A stretch of DNA of 64,000 bases from PMNU01 sp035479875 (GCA_035479875.1 DATIIH010000001.1:245969-309968), one strand, 5' to 3'; shown: positions 18,201-25,916, counted from the stretch's first letter. Notes: generated by a model not told the origin, from the sequence alone. A program made the numbers and translations.

Positions 18201-21200
18201 AAATAGCGGAATCGTACCGCTCGTGCCAGAGCCAGTAATCGCGCCACCGGCGCCGCCATCGTCGTTGCTACATTGCAAGTTGCCAGAAGCATCGGTGGTA
18301 AGAGCGCCGCCGTTAGTAAATGTCGTACAGTTGAGACCCGTAAAGTCGATAGTGCCGGAGCTGGTGATGCCGGTAGCTGCAGTGATTGCGCCGCTAGAGT
18401 TTACTTGGAACGAGTTGCTGGCACCAGCCGTCAAGCCAGCCGAGACATCCAGGGCGCCTGTAACGTTAGTGTTGCTTTGCAGTTCAATAGTCGTACCTGC
18501 GGTCACCGCCACCGTTTGGCCGGCAGCGCTAGAAATGGTCAGGCCACTGCTACTTTGCAAAATGGGAGTGGTAACGCTGGTGGTAAAGCTCGGGTTTTGG
18601 ATGGTGGCAACGGTGAAGTTACCGTTAGCACCGGCGTCGTTAAAGTTAATATTGGCGCCAGCCGTGAGAGCGCGCTCGTTAGACAACGTACCGTCTAAGC
18701 TCGTTACCAAGTAATTGGCGTTATTGGGCGCACCGCCACCTCCGCCGCCCACACAGTTGCCGGTGCTCAAACAAAAGTCTGCGCTGCCAGCAACGTCGGG
18801 CAAGGTGTAGGTGACACCTGCAGCCAGGCTGTGGGCAATAATCGTTACCGCATTACCAGCGCCGTCTTCGACGAGCAATTGGCCGCCGTGCGTAGCATCG
18901 CCCAGGGTAGCCGAACCGCCTTGAACGATAAAGCCCGTAGTGCCATTAATCGTCACATTGGTAGCGTTGTCGGAGATGCTGGAGTCGCCAATCGCGCTGC
19001 CGGCAGTAAACTTAGCAAGCTGGTTGAGCGTGCCGCCAGAAGTAGTTACGCCGCCGCCGGTACCAGCACAGTTGCCACTCGTCAAACAAATCGTAGCTGT
19101 GCCAGCGCCTGGATCAGGCAAACTATAGACCGTATCCTGGCCAAGCGCGGCCGTCTTGAATGTGCCGATATTACTGGAGCCGTCATTTAATATAAGACTG
19201 CCTTGGACGGCGGCCGTACCAACGGTAGCGCTCGCGCCTTGCACGGTTAACGTTCCCGAGAAGGTCGGACTGTTAGCGACATTTAGAGTAACAGTGCCGC
19301 CGGAGCCAAGCGTAATCGCGCCGCCGCCGGTAAGATTGGTGCCCGCGCTGACGGTGATGCTGGTGTTGCCTTGGACTGCCGTGCTGGCGCCGGAGCCATA
19401 CAATACGCTCAGGGTCGGCGTACTGCCTTCGCCGCTGTTGCCGGTGGTGCTCAGGCCGGTCAGTGCGCCCAAGCTATCTACATAGTTGCCGGTAGTGTCA
19501 GTCCCCAGGGCCACCGAATTGGCTTGGATGGTGACTGCGCCCGTATTCGACACAGCCACATCGCCACTAAACGTTACAAACGTCGGTACGCCGCTGCCAT
19601 TCGCCACCAGCACTTGGCCGCTGGCGCCTGCCGAAGTGACTTGCAGAGCGTTGGTCCCATTGCCATACAGCACGCCGTTGCCGGTAAACGTACCAGCACC
19701 AGTACCACCGTTGGCAACCGTAAGAGCGTTGGTGAGTGTGAGCGTGCCGGTGAGTGTTACGGCTGAACCGGACTGCGTTAGTACTGAGTCGGTGACACTG
19801 TGCAAACCGTTAAACAATGGGATAGTGCCGCTGGTGCCCGTGCCGCTGATCGTGTTTGTGCCCGCACCGGCATCGTCCGCACACGACAACACGCCGCCAC
19901 CGTCGGTTGTCACCTTACCGCCGTTAGCGAAGGGCGTACAATCAAGGCCGCTAAACGTTACCGCACCAGAGCTAGTTACTCCCGTAGCAGCCGCAATCGC
20001 ACCGCTCGAGTTAACCTGGAACGAGTTGCTCGATCCGGAGGTAAACGAAGCCGAAACATCGAGCGAGCCAGTCACGTTAGTGTTACTCTGCAGTTCAATA
20101 GTTGTACCGGCGCTGACCGCTATGGTTTGGCCTGCCGCGCTCGTAATTGTCAGGCCGCTGCTGCTTTGGAGGATAGGCGTGGTAACGCTAGTGGTAAAAC
20201 TCGGGTTTTGGACGGTGGCCACCGTAAGATTACCGTTAGCGCCGCCATCGTTAGTAGTAATATTAGCGCCGGCAACCAGGGCGCGCTCATTAGTCAACGT
20301 GCCATTAAGGCTCGCCACAAGGTACGCTGCGCCATTTGGTGCACTACCGGTGCCACCGATACAGTTGCCGGAGTCAATACATAATGTGGCATTGCCGCCG
20401 GCATCGGGCAATGTGTATATTCGATCGGCGCTCAAGTTAGTGGCGATGAGAGTTACCGTGTTGGAGGTTCCGTCGCTAATCGCAAGTGAGCCGCCGTGGG
20501 TGGCGTCGCCGAGAGTTGCCACGCCGCCCTGGATGATAAGACCCGTGGTGCCGTTAATCGTCACATTCGTGCCGTTGTCGGAAATGCTCGAGTCGTTCAC
20601 TGCGTTGCTGCCAGTAAATTTAGCCACCCGGTTGGTGGTGCCACCAGACGTGGTGACCGCGCCGCCAAGCCCCGCGCAATTGGCAGCCGACGTACAAACC
20701 GTGTACGTACCGGGTGTAGCAGATTGATCAAAATTATAGTTCACGTTGCCCGTGGCTGCGCCGCTAAAGCCAATAGTAGTGGTGTTTACGCCGCTCGTGG
20801 CCGCAAATGTCGACAAACCGTTGCCCTGTAAGGTGATCTTTTGGCCTGGTACACCGACGGTCAGCGCGCCGCTGGGTGTAATACTATTTGTGTTCACGCC
20901 GGTGAATGTTGGGGTAGAGCTCGTGGTAATGTCTTGCGCAACGTTCACGGCACCGGCGACGACCGTAAAGTTGGTGCTATTAAAACTGGCGATGCCTTTA
21001 CTGGCCGTAGTGGCGTCATTAATTGTGATGGTATTAACCGAGCCGCTGGCATTGGCAAGCGTCAGTGCGCCCGTGAGGCCATTGAGCTGGGTAACGCCGG
21101 TGGGTGACGATCCAGGGCATGCGCCCCAAGTTGGCGCGCCAGCGGTCGACATCAAACATAGACCGGGGCTGCCACTAATCGCCGAGGTGACCGCCGCACC

Positions 21201-22256
21201 GCCGTTACCAATAAGCACGCCATTGGCAGCTAAGGTACTAGCGCCGGTGCCGCCGCTTGCCACGGCCAGAGGCGTACCCAAGCTAAGCGTGCCCGTTACA
21301 CTAAGATTGCCATTAACCGTCACGGTTGCCCCACTCTGGCTCAACAGCGACGCTTCAATATTTTGCGACGTAGTAAATAATGCGATCTGACCATTCACGG
21401 CACCACCGCTACTCGTAACCGTTCCGCTACCGGATCCGACATTGCTAACGGTGTAGTTGCCGTTGCCATCATTGGCCACCGACAGATTGGCCGGCGTTCC
21501 AGAAACCAGACTAATGACACCATTACTTTGCAAACTGTTATTGGTGATAACTAAACCACTGCCAACAGTTATAGCACCGGTTTTACCGCCAATTGACGTC
21601 ACCCCGGTGGACGACACCAGCTGATTACCAACGACGCTCAAACCGCCGCCCAGTGTAATCGCGCCCGTGATGCCGTTAATGCTCTTGACCACTTGGGTGT
21701 CAGCACTCAGCGGCACAAATGACGTGCCGTTATAATACGCCAGCTGATCGGTGTTCTGGTCAAAGTATAGTTGGCCGCTAGCTGGCGTGCTAGGCTGCAC
21801 ACCGGGTGTAATTATCAGGCCATTATTCAGCTTTAAGGAGCCGTTGATCTGCACGCTACTGCTACCAAAGCTTACCCCTTGTTCATTGGCGATAAAACCA
21901 CTTAAAGGGATCTGTTGTGTCTTGAAATTGTTGGTAGCGTTGTTGAGCTGCGCGCCGTTATGTGACTTTCTGAGTGAAGTGCTCACGATCAGGCCCACGG
22001 CACCAACCACCAGTAGCAGCACGAGTATCAAGTCGGCACGCTTCAAAAACCTGAGCGCAACGTTACCCTTGGGTCGCTGCGCCGACGGCATGGGCTCATC
22101 GCTGAGCGACGTTGGTTGCAACGATAATGCGCCAGAATCGCTGCTGGGCTCGGGCATCACAGTCATGGTGGCGAGCGATGGAACATCAATGGAACCTAAG
22201 TCCGTCGCACTGTTCAAGCCACTACCAACACCGGTATTTTGATTTTCGTTTTGCAC
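12288..22256 (-). CDS. Giant membrane-anchored repeat surface protein, 3322 aa
   Basis: Residues 1-74 are a cytoplasmic tail, ~75-95 a transmembrane anchor, and the rest a Gly/Thr/Asn/Ser-rich extracellular array reminiscent of phage tail-fibre or beta-solenoid repeats (ANGGTGAGTF, VYTLPDAGG-like strands). At least seven C-x5-C motifs (for example ICLTSGNCAG) punctuate it. A ~480-bp segment (15110-15590) encodes a carbohydrate-binding-module-like jelly roll, and the C-terminal ~140 residues form a separate non-repetitive domain. Residues ~530-1600 contain a tandem duplication. The start is GTG 22256 behind an A-rich leader without Shine-Dalgarno; an internal start is possible. Likely an adhesin or stalk contacting host or matrix (inference). 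Confidence 0.85.
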   Translation of the reverse strand: MQNENQNTGVGSGLNSATDLGSIDVPSLATMTVMPEPSSDSGALSLQPTSLSDEPMPSAQRPKGNVALRFLKRADLILVLLLVVGAVGLIVSTSLRKSHNGAQLNNATNNFKTQQIPLSGFIANEQGVSFGSSSVQINGSLKLNNGLIITPGVQPSTPASGQLYFDQNTDQLAYYNGTSFVPLSADTQVVKSINGITGAITLGGGLSVVGNQLVSSTGVTSIGGKTGAITVGSGLVITNNSLQSNGVISLVSGTPANLSVANDGNGNYTVSNVGSGSGTVTSSGGAVNGQIALFTTSQNIEASLLSQSGATVTVNGNLSVTGTLSLGTPLAVASGGTGASTLAANGVLIGNGGAAVTSAISGSPGLCLMSTAGAPTWGACPGSSPTGVTQLNGLTGALTLANASGSVNTITINDATTASKGIASFNSTNFTVVAGAVNVAQDITTSSTPTFTGVNTNSITPSGALTVGVPGQKITLQGNGLSTFAATSGVNTTTIGFSGAATGNVNYNFDQSATPGTYTVCTSAANCAGLGGAVTTSGGTTNRVAKFTGSNAVNDSSISDNGTNVTINGTTGLIIQGGVATLGDATHGGSLAISDGTSNTVTLIATNLSADRIYTLPDAGGNATLCIDSGNCIGGTGSAPNGAAYLVASLNGTLTNERALVAGANITTNDGGANGNLTVATVQNPSFTTSVTTPILQSSSGLTITSAAGQTIAVSAGTTIELQSNTNVTGSLDVSASFTSGSSNSFQVNSSGAIAAATGVTSSGAVTFSGLDCTPFANGGKVTTDGGGVLSCADDAGAGTNTISGTGTSGTIPLFNGLHSVTDSVLTQSGSAVTLTGTLTLTNALTVANGGTGAGTFTGNGVLYGNGTNALQVTSAGASGQVLVANGSGVPTFVTFSGDVAVSNTGAVTIQANSVALGTDTTGNYVDSLGALTGLSTTGNSGEGSTPTLSVLYGSGASTAVQGNTSITVSAGTNLTGGGAITLGSGGTVTLNVANSPTFSGTLTVQGASATVGTAAVQGSLILNDGSSNIGTFKTAALGQDTVYSLPDPGAGTATICLTSGNCAGTGGGVTTSGGTLNQLAKFTAGSAIGDSSISDNATNVTINGTTGFIVQGGSATLGDATHGGQLLVEDGAGNAVTIIAHSLAAGVTYTLPDVAGSADFCLSTGNCVGGGGGGAPNNANYLVTSLDGTLSNERALTAGANINFNDAGANGNFTVATIQNPSFTTSVTTPILQSSSGLTISSAAGQTVAVTAGTTIELQSNTNVTGALDVSAGLTAGASNSFQVNSSGAITAATGITSSGTIDFTGLNCTTFTNGGALTTDASGNLQCSNDDGGAGGAITGSGTSGTIPLFTGTSTIGDSVLTQSGSAVTLTGTLTLTNALTVANGGTGAGTFTTNGVLYGNGTGTLQVTGAGTGGQVLIANGSGVPTFATFSGDVAVSSTGAVTIQANSVALGTDTTGNYVDSLGTLTGLSTTGNSGEGSTPTLSVTYGSGANTAVQGNTSISVSAGTNLTGGGSITLGSGGTVTLNVANSPTFSGTLTVQGATATIGTAAVQGGLVLNDGSSNIGTVQTAALGQDTVYTIPDPGSGATSFCLTSGNCAAAGSAGGDLTGSFPNPTIAKLQGVTVTTSSVASGNILQYNGTAWVNQSLSGDVTLSSGAVATIATGAVTSGKILDNTIANADLASGSFGNITGVGTLTGLTVTGAANINTSGTANTAIGNGTGTFQVTSAGGLNVSTGGNLTGVSGITTSGGYTQSGSTANTFTGASSFTAAGTALSVTNNASIGGTLTVNTITPNAALTVGGVGQSFTLQGTDASVITATNGVNTTTIGFVTPTANTTIKFPALSAGTGYTVCTSSGNCAGVGSTLQTAYDNSTNPEIVVDGTRGALTVRDASSPIGANLLEVQNNGGSTTYFGVTVSGIAVTGTATASGNINSTGGALQTNSVTRVDNSGNLTNIGNLTTTGASTFSTTTGLLTIQGAGGLALGLATQTTSIVGGNSSTFVVGSGGNTTTLNFTAPSGANTITFPAASGTVQLTPGSGSYIQQVPGTTATNTIAPTANSVVALTVKGTTGTAAHVIDVYDSTGSPALQDYFDNTGSLNVSKLIQPTANNTIDLGLSATAFRTGYFGTSVITPSVASNGATALSVDAGGAAALNLGTGNANAVSISKSGVTTTINGAATVTQNLTANGNSLFQTTTNSTAAFQLQSANGSAVFVGDTTPLNTLIDNGNGSFEGTTSGWALLAGATGTQAPDTAQHYIGGSSLKVALTSTAVGDGVKYTPSSFSANTQYVLSFDIKQTAGTDLTTNWGFGYNNGSDHSCTPSPSLSSQSVTASMTGWVRFSCSFTTAASPAPTYLYWKETDAPALARTFYLDAVQFEQVSTGIAQPFTNSKLQLNGVVTSPSVFQNITDSTTAFQIQNAAASTSIFTADTLNSKAIFGNMVGNTITSAAQVLVQAASGKRALALEAGDTSTDILDFYCNAGSSVGGFSFNGALSVTGSNSGGCTGGATITVGSTANSIAGQLNIDDANGHQLSITTAPNIANTHTIQLDTSLLTATRAYTFPDAAGTICLSTGNCSGANGYIQNQSASPQTANYNIIGTGTTVSAAKITQVASAGVGGHGLLVVGASGAGDSAFEVQNSSNAQAFTVQTNPNRVSVGSTGAGACTTGRFCVAQNITSTAGPSTSVNSYNIQSLDNSNTVGNFDLQNQKIVVSDTSGLSGNTIEGVVVDTTGTTDASTVVTSYQANVTSSTQPGNFLQMQANGVDMFDLSNAGIYTQTTTATTDAHTINLKNTSGTQTNGVFVNRNASGGTTTNGLNITNTLGTTTNAINITQSGGTLTTGVLFNGTLGGDGIQFTGTTVQDIANTGSNALTLFGTNGVTVTAASGKTISLDDNTAASGTVSIGAANAATVNLGNGNATTTNLFGGTAINIGTTGAAAQTITVGLTTQTGTLTLGQSTATNIINIGSANPSTTNTQTINIGNGGGQSTANSIAVNILSGAAGTNGTATLSLANNDRVTQVDVGNVDADASRTLNLFSGNTLTGNTDTLNIGTGNTAGTGAKVIHIGDGTPAGTNSVTIGSIAATANTTLIQGGNGATAVSMQAATSGTILIATTNTNTLTIGTTAGAITVAGNSIRIGDSTNNMTFSSTYEPTLNGTARHTRSVTFSAEYPGAVLSADTTSNSGTMTSDNTQASGTSFRNYYKWATTQGTAQDYDVWVKWLVPSDFSGWPTGQTVCLDVFASASSTNLVNMTVYGTDNNAVVTSADLSPLSVTTWGNKCTASITGGVFTAGSVATIDIKMTAPATTGIVEVGDITFNYLSKY
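13348..13394. repeat. 47-bp block identical to 36427-36473 in the other giant gene
   Basis: Read by eye, 47 consecutive bases here equal 36427-36473, in the same orientation and the same protein context (GQSTATNIINIGSANPS). It is the core of a longer, highly similar stretch of roughly 12.85-13.90 kb versus 35.7-36.9 kb. Confidence 0.8.
15110..15590 (-). other. CBM-like jelly-roll segment in the 3322-aa protein
   Basis: Encodes a non-repetitive module running from LIDNGNGSFEG to ARTFYLDAVQFEQ. The pattern (NG.FE start, aromatic-rich strands, W.RFSC.F, then FYLDAVQ) resembles carbohydrate-binding module family 4/9-like domains. A close homologue is at 37618-38092 in the other giant gene. Confidence 0.55.
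17440..20670 (-). repeat. Tandem duplication, period 1611 bp (537 codons)
   Basis: Two in-frame copies of about 1.6 kb, roughly 19060-20670 and 17440-19060. Both run from an AKFTGSNAV/AKFTAGSAI segment through QNPSFTTSVTTPILQ, TLTNALTVANGGTGAGTF and SPTFSGTLTVQGA to a CLTSGNC motif. A 47-bp identical stretch at 18133-18179 and 19744-19790 fixes the period at 1611 bp. Confidence 0.85.
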
Positions 22257-22385
22257 TTTTTTGTTGTTTTTGTTTTGGACTATATCTAACAGATATAATA
22301 TCCCTGTTTGAATACTACGCCTCCAGCTAACTCACAGCAAGTATTTTTGACCACAAAATGACCAAAAAACTGTGGAAAACTCTCG

Positions 22386-23231
22386 CTAAATCACCAAGAT
22401 GAGATATACCACCACGACCGTAAACACCAAAGTGCCCAAAACGGTCACGCCTACCTCTAGTAAACTGCGATGCACGGCGTTCTCGGACAAAGGATTGCGG
22501 CCGATCGAGATAATGCTCGACTTAACCGTGGAATATAGCACGACGATCACAATTACAAACAGCATCACCACCATCAAACCAGCCAGCACTATCCGCACCG
22601 GGGCCACTTCGTGGCCTACCACGCTGTTAGCAAAACTTTGCACCGAGGACGGCAAAAAACTACCTTGGTCATTGGGAGCCTGGTAGAACACACGGTCTAC
22701 CTGGACCTCGACACTGCCAATCTTCACTGCGGTACTTTTATCGGAGTTACTGGTGATATTACGGGCACTCGTTTTGACGCTGCTTAAGGATTGCGTTGCC
22801 GTACCAATCACCAGCGAGCTAGTAGTGGCCTTCATGCCCACTCCGGCGATTGGCGAAGCGGTAATGCGGTCGCCCGCCTTCACTGTACCGTTAATGTCGC
22901 TCACCAGCGTCTGAGTATTGCCGCTGGTAACTACTTGCACGGTGCCGGTGCCGTCGTTCAGTTCGATGAGCGACTTGGTGCCGGCGACGCCGAGCATTTG
23001 CTCGACTTTATCGGCCGTGCTGAGCTCTATGGTGTTAGGACTGCCGTTGGCAAGGCTCACTAAAGCGCCGGATACCACATTAGGATCTTTGGTTTGGAAA
23101 CCCTGAGCAATCGACGATACACCCTGGGCGTTAAGCGTCGACATGCCAAGGGCTACCAGAAGCGTCGCAACGCTGAGTGCGACGAAATGGACGCGGAAAC
23201 GTTTGGCAATAGGCCGTCGGACAAAATACAT
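22386..23231 (-). CDS. Exported membrane protein with G2-peptidase-like motif, 281 aa
   Basis: N-terminal signal or anchor sequence (~15-36), an extracellular domain (~37-215) and two C-terminal transmembrane helices (~218-242 and 257-281). The extracellular part contains VKAGDRITASPIAGVGMKAT followed by SLVIGTATQS, resembling the GD.(I/V)..S...G.GMKA...G..IG pattern seen in G2/IMC-type domains of phage tail and bacterial surface proteins; I infer only similarity, not autoproteolysis. It lies 129 bp upstream of the 3322-aa giant on the same strand and could assist its display. Start ATG 23231. Confidence 0.75.
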   Translation of the reverse strand: MYFVRRPIAKRFRVHFVALSVATLLVALGMSTLNAQGVSSIAQGFQTKDPNVVSGALVSLANGSPNTIELSTADKVEQMLGVAGTKSLIELNDGTGTVQVVTSGNTQTLVSDINGTVKAGDRITASPIAGVGMKATTSSLVIGTATQSLSSVKTSARNITSNSDKSTAVKIGSVEVQVDRVFYQAPNDQGSFLPSSVQSFANSVVGHEVAPVRIVLAGLMVVMLFVIVIVVLYSTVKSSIISIGRNPLSENAVHRSLLEVGVTVLGTLVFTVVVVYLILVI

Positions 23232-23258
23232 GCAAAAAGCCTGTTAATTACCCTTATG

Positions 23259-23287
23259 ATTATAGACTGCGTGCTGACCTATAGCAA
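23259..23287 (-). promoter_or_regulatory. Promoter of the 281-aa membrane protein gene
   Basis: TTGCTA (23287-23282), 17-bp spacer, perfect TATAAT (23264-23259). Leader about 20-25 nt. It faces away from the lepB promoter in the same intergenic region. Confidence 0.7.
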
Positions 23288-23340
23288 AGAAACGCTGGAT
23301 ATTCGCTGACATTGGCCGTGCACAAAAGCCATAAGTGGTC

Positions 23341-23346
23341 TATACT
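23341..23346 (+). promoter_or_regulatory. -10 element of lepB, near-leaderless
   Basis: TATACT 11 nt upstream of the lepB ATG, the same spacing as rpmE and prfA. The -35 is poor, and there is no Shine-Dalgarno before ATG 23358. Confidence 0.55.
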
Positions 23347-23357
23347 AGCACATTGTA

Positions 23358-24077
23358 ATGCTCGATAATGTTATTAGACCGGCGCACTCCGCGCCGCACC
23401 CAGTATCGCCCGCCCCGTTGCCTGGGCAACCTCAGCCAGCCCAGCCGCCAGCACCCACACCGAGCCGCCCCCCTTCTTCGCCCAGCCCTAAGGCCCGCCG
23501 CCGCGACACTGCCCGCAGTATTATCTCTACTGTGCTTGTACTGCTTCTGGCCCCGGTGATTGCTGTGTTGCTCACAACGTACGTCTTTCAGTCGTATCAA
23601 GTCGACGGCCAGAGTATGCAGACCACGCTATTTAACAATGACCGATTAGTAGTCTGGAAGACGACACGCACATGGGCTCGGATCACCGGCCATCCGTACA
23701 TCCCTGCCCGCGGCGACATCGTGGTCTTTACCGACGCTAACATTGCCAACTTCGGTGAGGATCCCACCAAGCAGCTTATTAAACGAGTGATTGCTCTGCC
23801 CGGTGAGCGCCTGGTAGTGGCTAACAACGTCGTGATGGTGTATAACGCCGAGCACCCGAATGGCTTTGACCCCGACCTTACCCTGCCTTACCGTCGTACA
23901 TTGCGTGATACCGCGGGTAGTATCGATGTTATTGTACCGGCCGGCCATGTGTTTGTAATGGGCGATAACCGCACAGACTCGCTTGATTCGCGCATGTTTG
24001 GCGCGGTGCCGGCTAACGACATCATCGGCAAATTGATCTTGCGCGTGCTGCCCGTTAACGACACAAAGCGCTTCTAG
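23358..24077 (+). CDS. lepB: Signal peptidase I
   Basis: 239 residues. It removes signal peptides from exported proteins on the outer face of the membrane. A Pro-rich cytoplasmic tail (1-45) precedes one transmembrane helix (~53-74). The nucleophile is Ser86 in QVDGQSMQTTL and the general base Lys142 in KQLIKRVIALPGE; the GHVFVMGDNRTDSLDSR box is near residues 200-215. All S26A landmarks are present. It is convergent with parB across a long inverted repeat and sits among genes for signal-peptide-bearing surface proteins. Confidence 0.95.
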   Translation: MLDNVIRPAHSAPHPVSPAPLPGQPQPAQPPAPTPSRPPSSPSPKARRRDTARSIISTVLVLLLAPVIAVLLTTYVFQSYQVDGQSMQTTLFNNDRLVVWKTTRTWARITGHPYIPARGDIVVFTDANIANFGEDPTKQLIKRVIALPGERLVVANNVVMVYNAEHPNGFDPDLTLPYRRTLRDTAGSIDVIVPAGHVFVMGDNRTDSLDSRMFGAVPANDIIGKLILRVLPVNDTKRF

Positions 24078-24100
24078 CAGTCTCTATAAGTTTCGGTTCT

Positions 24101-24205
24101 GTCCAAAACCACCAGAGGTGGCGAAACTGCGGGTCCAAGTAATAGACTGTCACTGGCAGTCTATTCTGGGCTTCCGATGTTTCGCCACCTCTGGTGGTTT
24201 TGGAC
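24101..24205. terminator. 27-bp inverted repeat with nested hairpin between lepB and parB
   Basis: Perfect 27-bp arms at 24101-24127 and 24179-24205 enclose 51 bp that contain a second 9-bp hairpin (24141-24149 with 24157-24165). The right arm ends at the parB stop codon. Position between convergent genes suggests a bidirectional terminator; the arm ends are A/T-tract-flanked (CCAAAACC). The arms are far longer than a terminator needs. Confidence 0.7.
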
Positions 24206-25071
24206 TATCCGAGGTTTTTGAGAATATTCTCGAGTTCGTCGTCGGTTTTAAAGCTAATTTCTAGCTTGCCGCCACGGGCGGTGCGGCGGATGTGCACCGG
24301 TGCGCCAGATAATCGCTTGCTTAGCTGTTTGGTAGCCGGCGTTTCGGTGTTCATGCGCTGGCGAGTCTCTTTGGTTTCTTTGTAGCCTTCTTTAACGGAT
24401 ACAACAAATTGCTCGGCTTGGCGCACGGTCCAGCCGCCACGGATAATTAAACGCAGCAGTTCCTCTTGTTTTTCGGGCAAACCTTTAAGGGCCAGCACGG
24501 CGCGGGCGTGACCTTCGGTGATCTTCTCTTGCTGCAAGGCTTTACGCGCGCTGTCGGGCAATTGCAAAAGCCGCACGATGTTATTCACCGTGGAGCTGGC
24601 TTTGCCCAGACGCTTGGCGATCGACTCGTAGGTCATGTTGAACTGCTGGTGCAACTTTTCGATCGAGACAGCTTGTTCTAGCGGCGATAAATCGACGCGT
24701 TGGACGTTCTCAACAATGGCCATTTCGAGCTGCTCTAACTCCTTGGTGGTGCGTACAATCGCCGGCACGGTAGCTAACTTAGCTATTTGGGCGGCACGCC
24801 AGCGGCGCTCGCCGGCCACGAGGGCGTACTTGCCCGTGCTGTGGGGAGTAACGATCAGCGGCTGCAGAATACCATACTCTTTGATGGATTCAGCCAACTG
24901 TGCGAGCGCCTCTTTATCAAAATGCTCGCGGGGCTGGTGTGGATTAGGTACGATGTTGCCTACCGGCACTTTTTGGATACGCTCTAGATCATCGAACAGC
25001 ACCGCCGTATCGACGTTTTTAGGGATGAGCGAGTCGAAGCCACGGCCCAGGCCAGTTTTACCCATTGACAC
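24205..25071 (-). CDS. parB: Chromosome partitioning protein ParB
   Basis: 288 residues. A CTP-dependent clamp that loads at parS and works with ParA in segregating the replication origin. It begins GLGRGFDSLIP, then the N-terminal CTPase domain with the PNPHQPREHF and AGERRWRAA motifs (~40-100), the HTH region (YESIAKRLGKASSTVNN, ~145-165), a linker and a C-terminal dimerisation domain. GTG 25071 is chosen because an AAGGAGG inside parA lies nine bases upstream; ATG 25065 is an alternative. It overlaps parA by 14 bases. Confidence 0.95.
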   Translation of the reverse strand: MSMGKTGLGRGFDSLIPKNVDTAVLFDDLERIQKVPVGNIVPNPHQPREHFDKEALAQLAESIKEYGILQPLIVTPHSTGKYALVAGERRWRAAQIAKLATVPAIVRTTKELEQLEMAIVENVQRVDLSPLEQAVSIEKLHQQFNMTYESIAKRLGKASSTVNNIVRLLQLPDSARKALQQEKITEGHARAVLALKGLPEKQEELLRLIIRGGWTVRQAEQFVVSVKEGYKETKETRQRMNTETPATKQLSKRLSGAPVHIRRTARGGKLEISFKTDDELENILKNLG

Positions 25072-25819
25072 GGTTGGCTACCTCCTTAGCTAAACTCTTG
25101 TAGGCACGAGCGCCTTTGCTCCAGCGGTCATGCTCTTGGATGGTCTTGCCAAAGCTCGGCGCTTCGGCCAGGCGGACATTGCGCGGCACCACGGTTTTGA
25201 ATAGCTTATCGCCAAAATGGTTCTTAAGCTCGGTAAACACTTGCTCGGATAAGCTGGTGCGCTTATCGTACATCGTGAGAGCTACACCGAGCAGGTCAAG
25301 CCCAGGGTTAAGCGCTTCTTTTACCCGCTGCACGGTGGCCAGTAGTTGGCCGAGGCCCTCGAGCGCGTAGTACTCCGACTGCACCGGAATAAGGATGGCG
25401 TCCGCGGCCGAGAGCGCGTTGATAGTGAGCAGTCCGAGCGCCGGTGGGCAGTCGATCAAAATATAGTGATAGGCTGCCGTCTTGAGCGCGTTCTTGAGCG
25501 CGTATTCGCGTTGCATTTGGGGCACCAACTCGATCTCGGCTGCAGCCAAATTAGCATTAGCTGGCAAAATGTACAAGCCAGGCCGCCCGGTGGTACGCAC
25601 GGTTTGTTCCAGTGTGGCACGGCTAAAGAGCACGTCGTAGGTGGTAGGCTCGGTTTCTCTCTCGATGCCAAGGCCGCTAGTGGCGTTTCCCTGGGGGTCA
25701 AGGTCTACAATCAGCACCGGCGTGTTTTCACTGGCTAGCTGTGCAGCCACATTGGTGGCAGTAGTCGTCTTACCTACCCCACCCTTCTGGTTGATGACCG
25801 CGATGATTGTTTGTTTCAT
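25058..25819 (-). CDS. parA: Chromosome partitioning ATPase ParA/Soj
   Basis: 253 residues. A deviant Walker A motif KGGVGKTT at residues 11-18, Walker A' (VLIVDLDPQGNATSGLG) near 35-50, and Walker B YILIDCPPALG near 110-120. As a DNA-bound ATPase it forms gradients that pull ParB-parS complexes. Start chosen at ATG 25819, preceded by GAGGGAAG; the open frame continues nine codons upstream without a ribosome binding site. parA is translationally coupled to parB. Confidence 0.97.
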   Translation of the reverse strand: MKQTIIAVINQKGGVGKTTTATNVAAQLASENTPVLIVDLDPQGNATSGLGIERETEPTTYDVLFSRATLEQTVRTTGRPGLYILPANANLAAAEIELVPQMQREYALKNALKTAAYHYILIDCPPALGLLTINALSAADAILIPVQSEYYALEGLGQLLATVQRVKEALNPGLDLLGVALTMYDKRTSLSEQVFTELKNHFGDKLFKTVVPRNVRLAEAPSFGKTIQEHDRWSKGARAYKSLAKEVANRVNG

Positions 25820-25916
25820 GCTTCCCTCTTGGCCAAAGTATACCATCCCTTGCCTGCGCTGGCCACCAGAATGGCGCGCAGCAAGCTAGCCACATACGGC
25901 TACCTGTATCTGTTAC

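Noticed and set aside
12850..22250. CRISPR array or phage tail-fibre locus suggested by repetitive DNA
   Set aside because: Repeats are long, coding and in frame, without direct-repeat/spacer structure; no capsid, terminase, integrase or cas genes are present.
22371..22379. Second DnaA-box-like site (TGTGGAAAA) and the box at 43466 as evidence for an origin
   Set aside because: Only two scattered sites 21 kb apart, no dnaA or dnaN, and no box cluster with an AT-rich unwinding element, despite parAB nearby.
23340..23600. Minus-strand frame opposite the lepB N-terminus
   Set aside because: It is the reverse of the Pro-rich cytoplasmic tail of signal peptidase and has no supporting signals.
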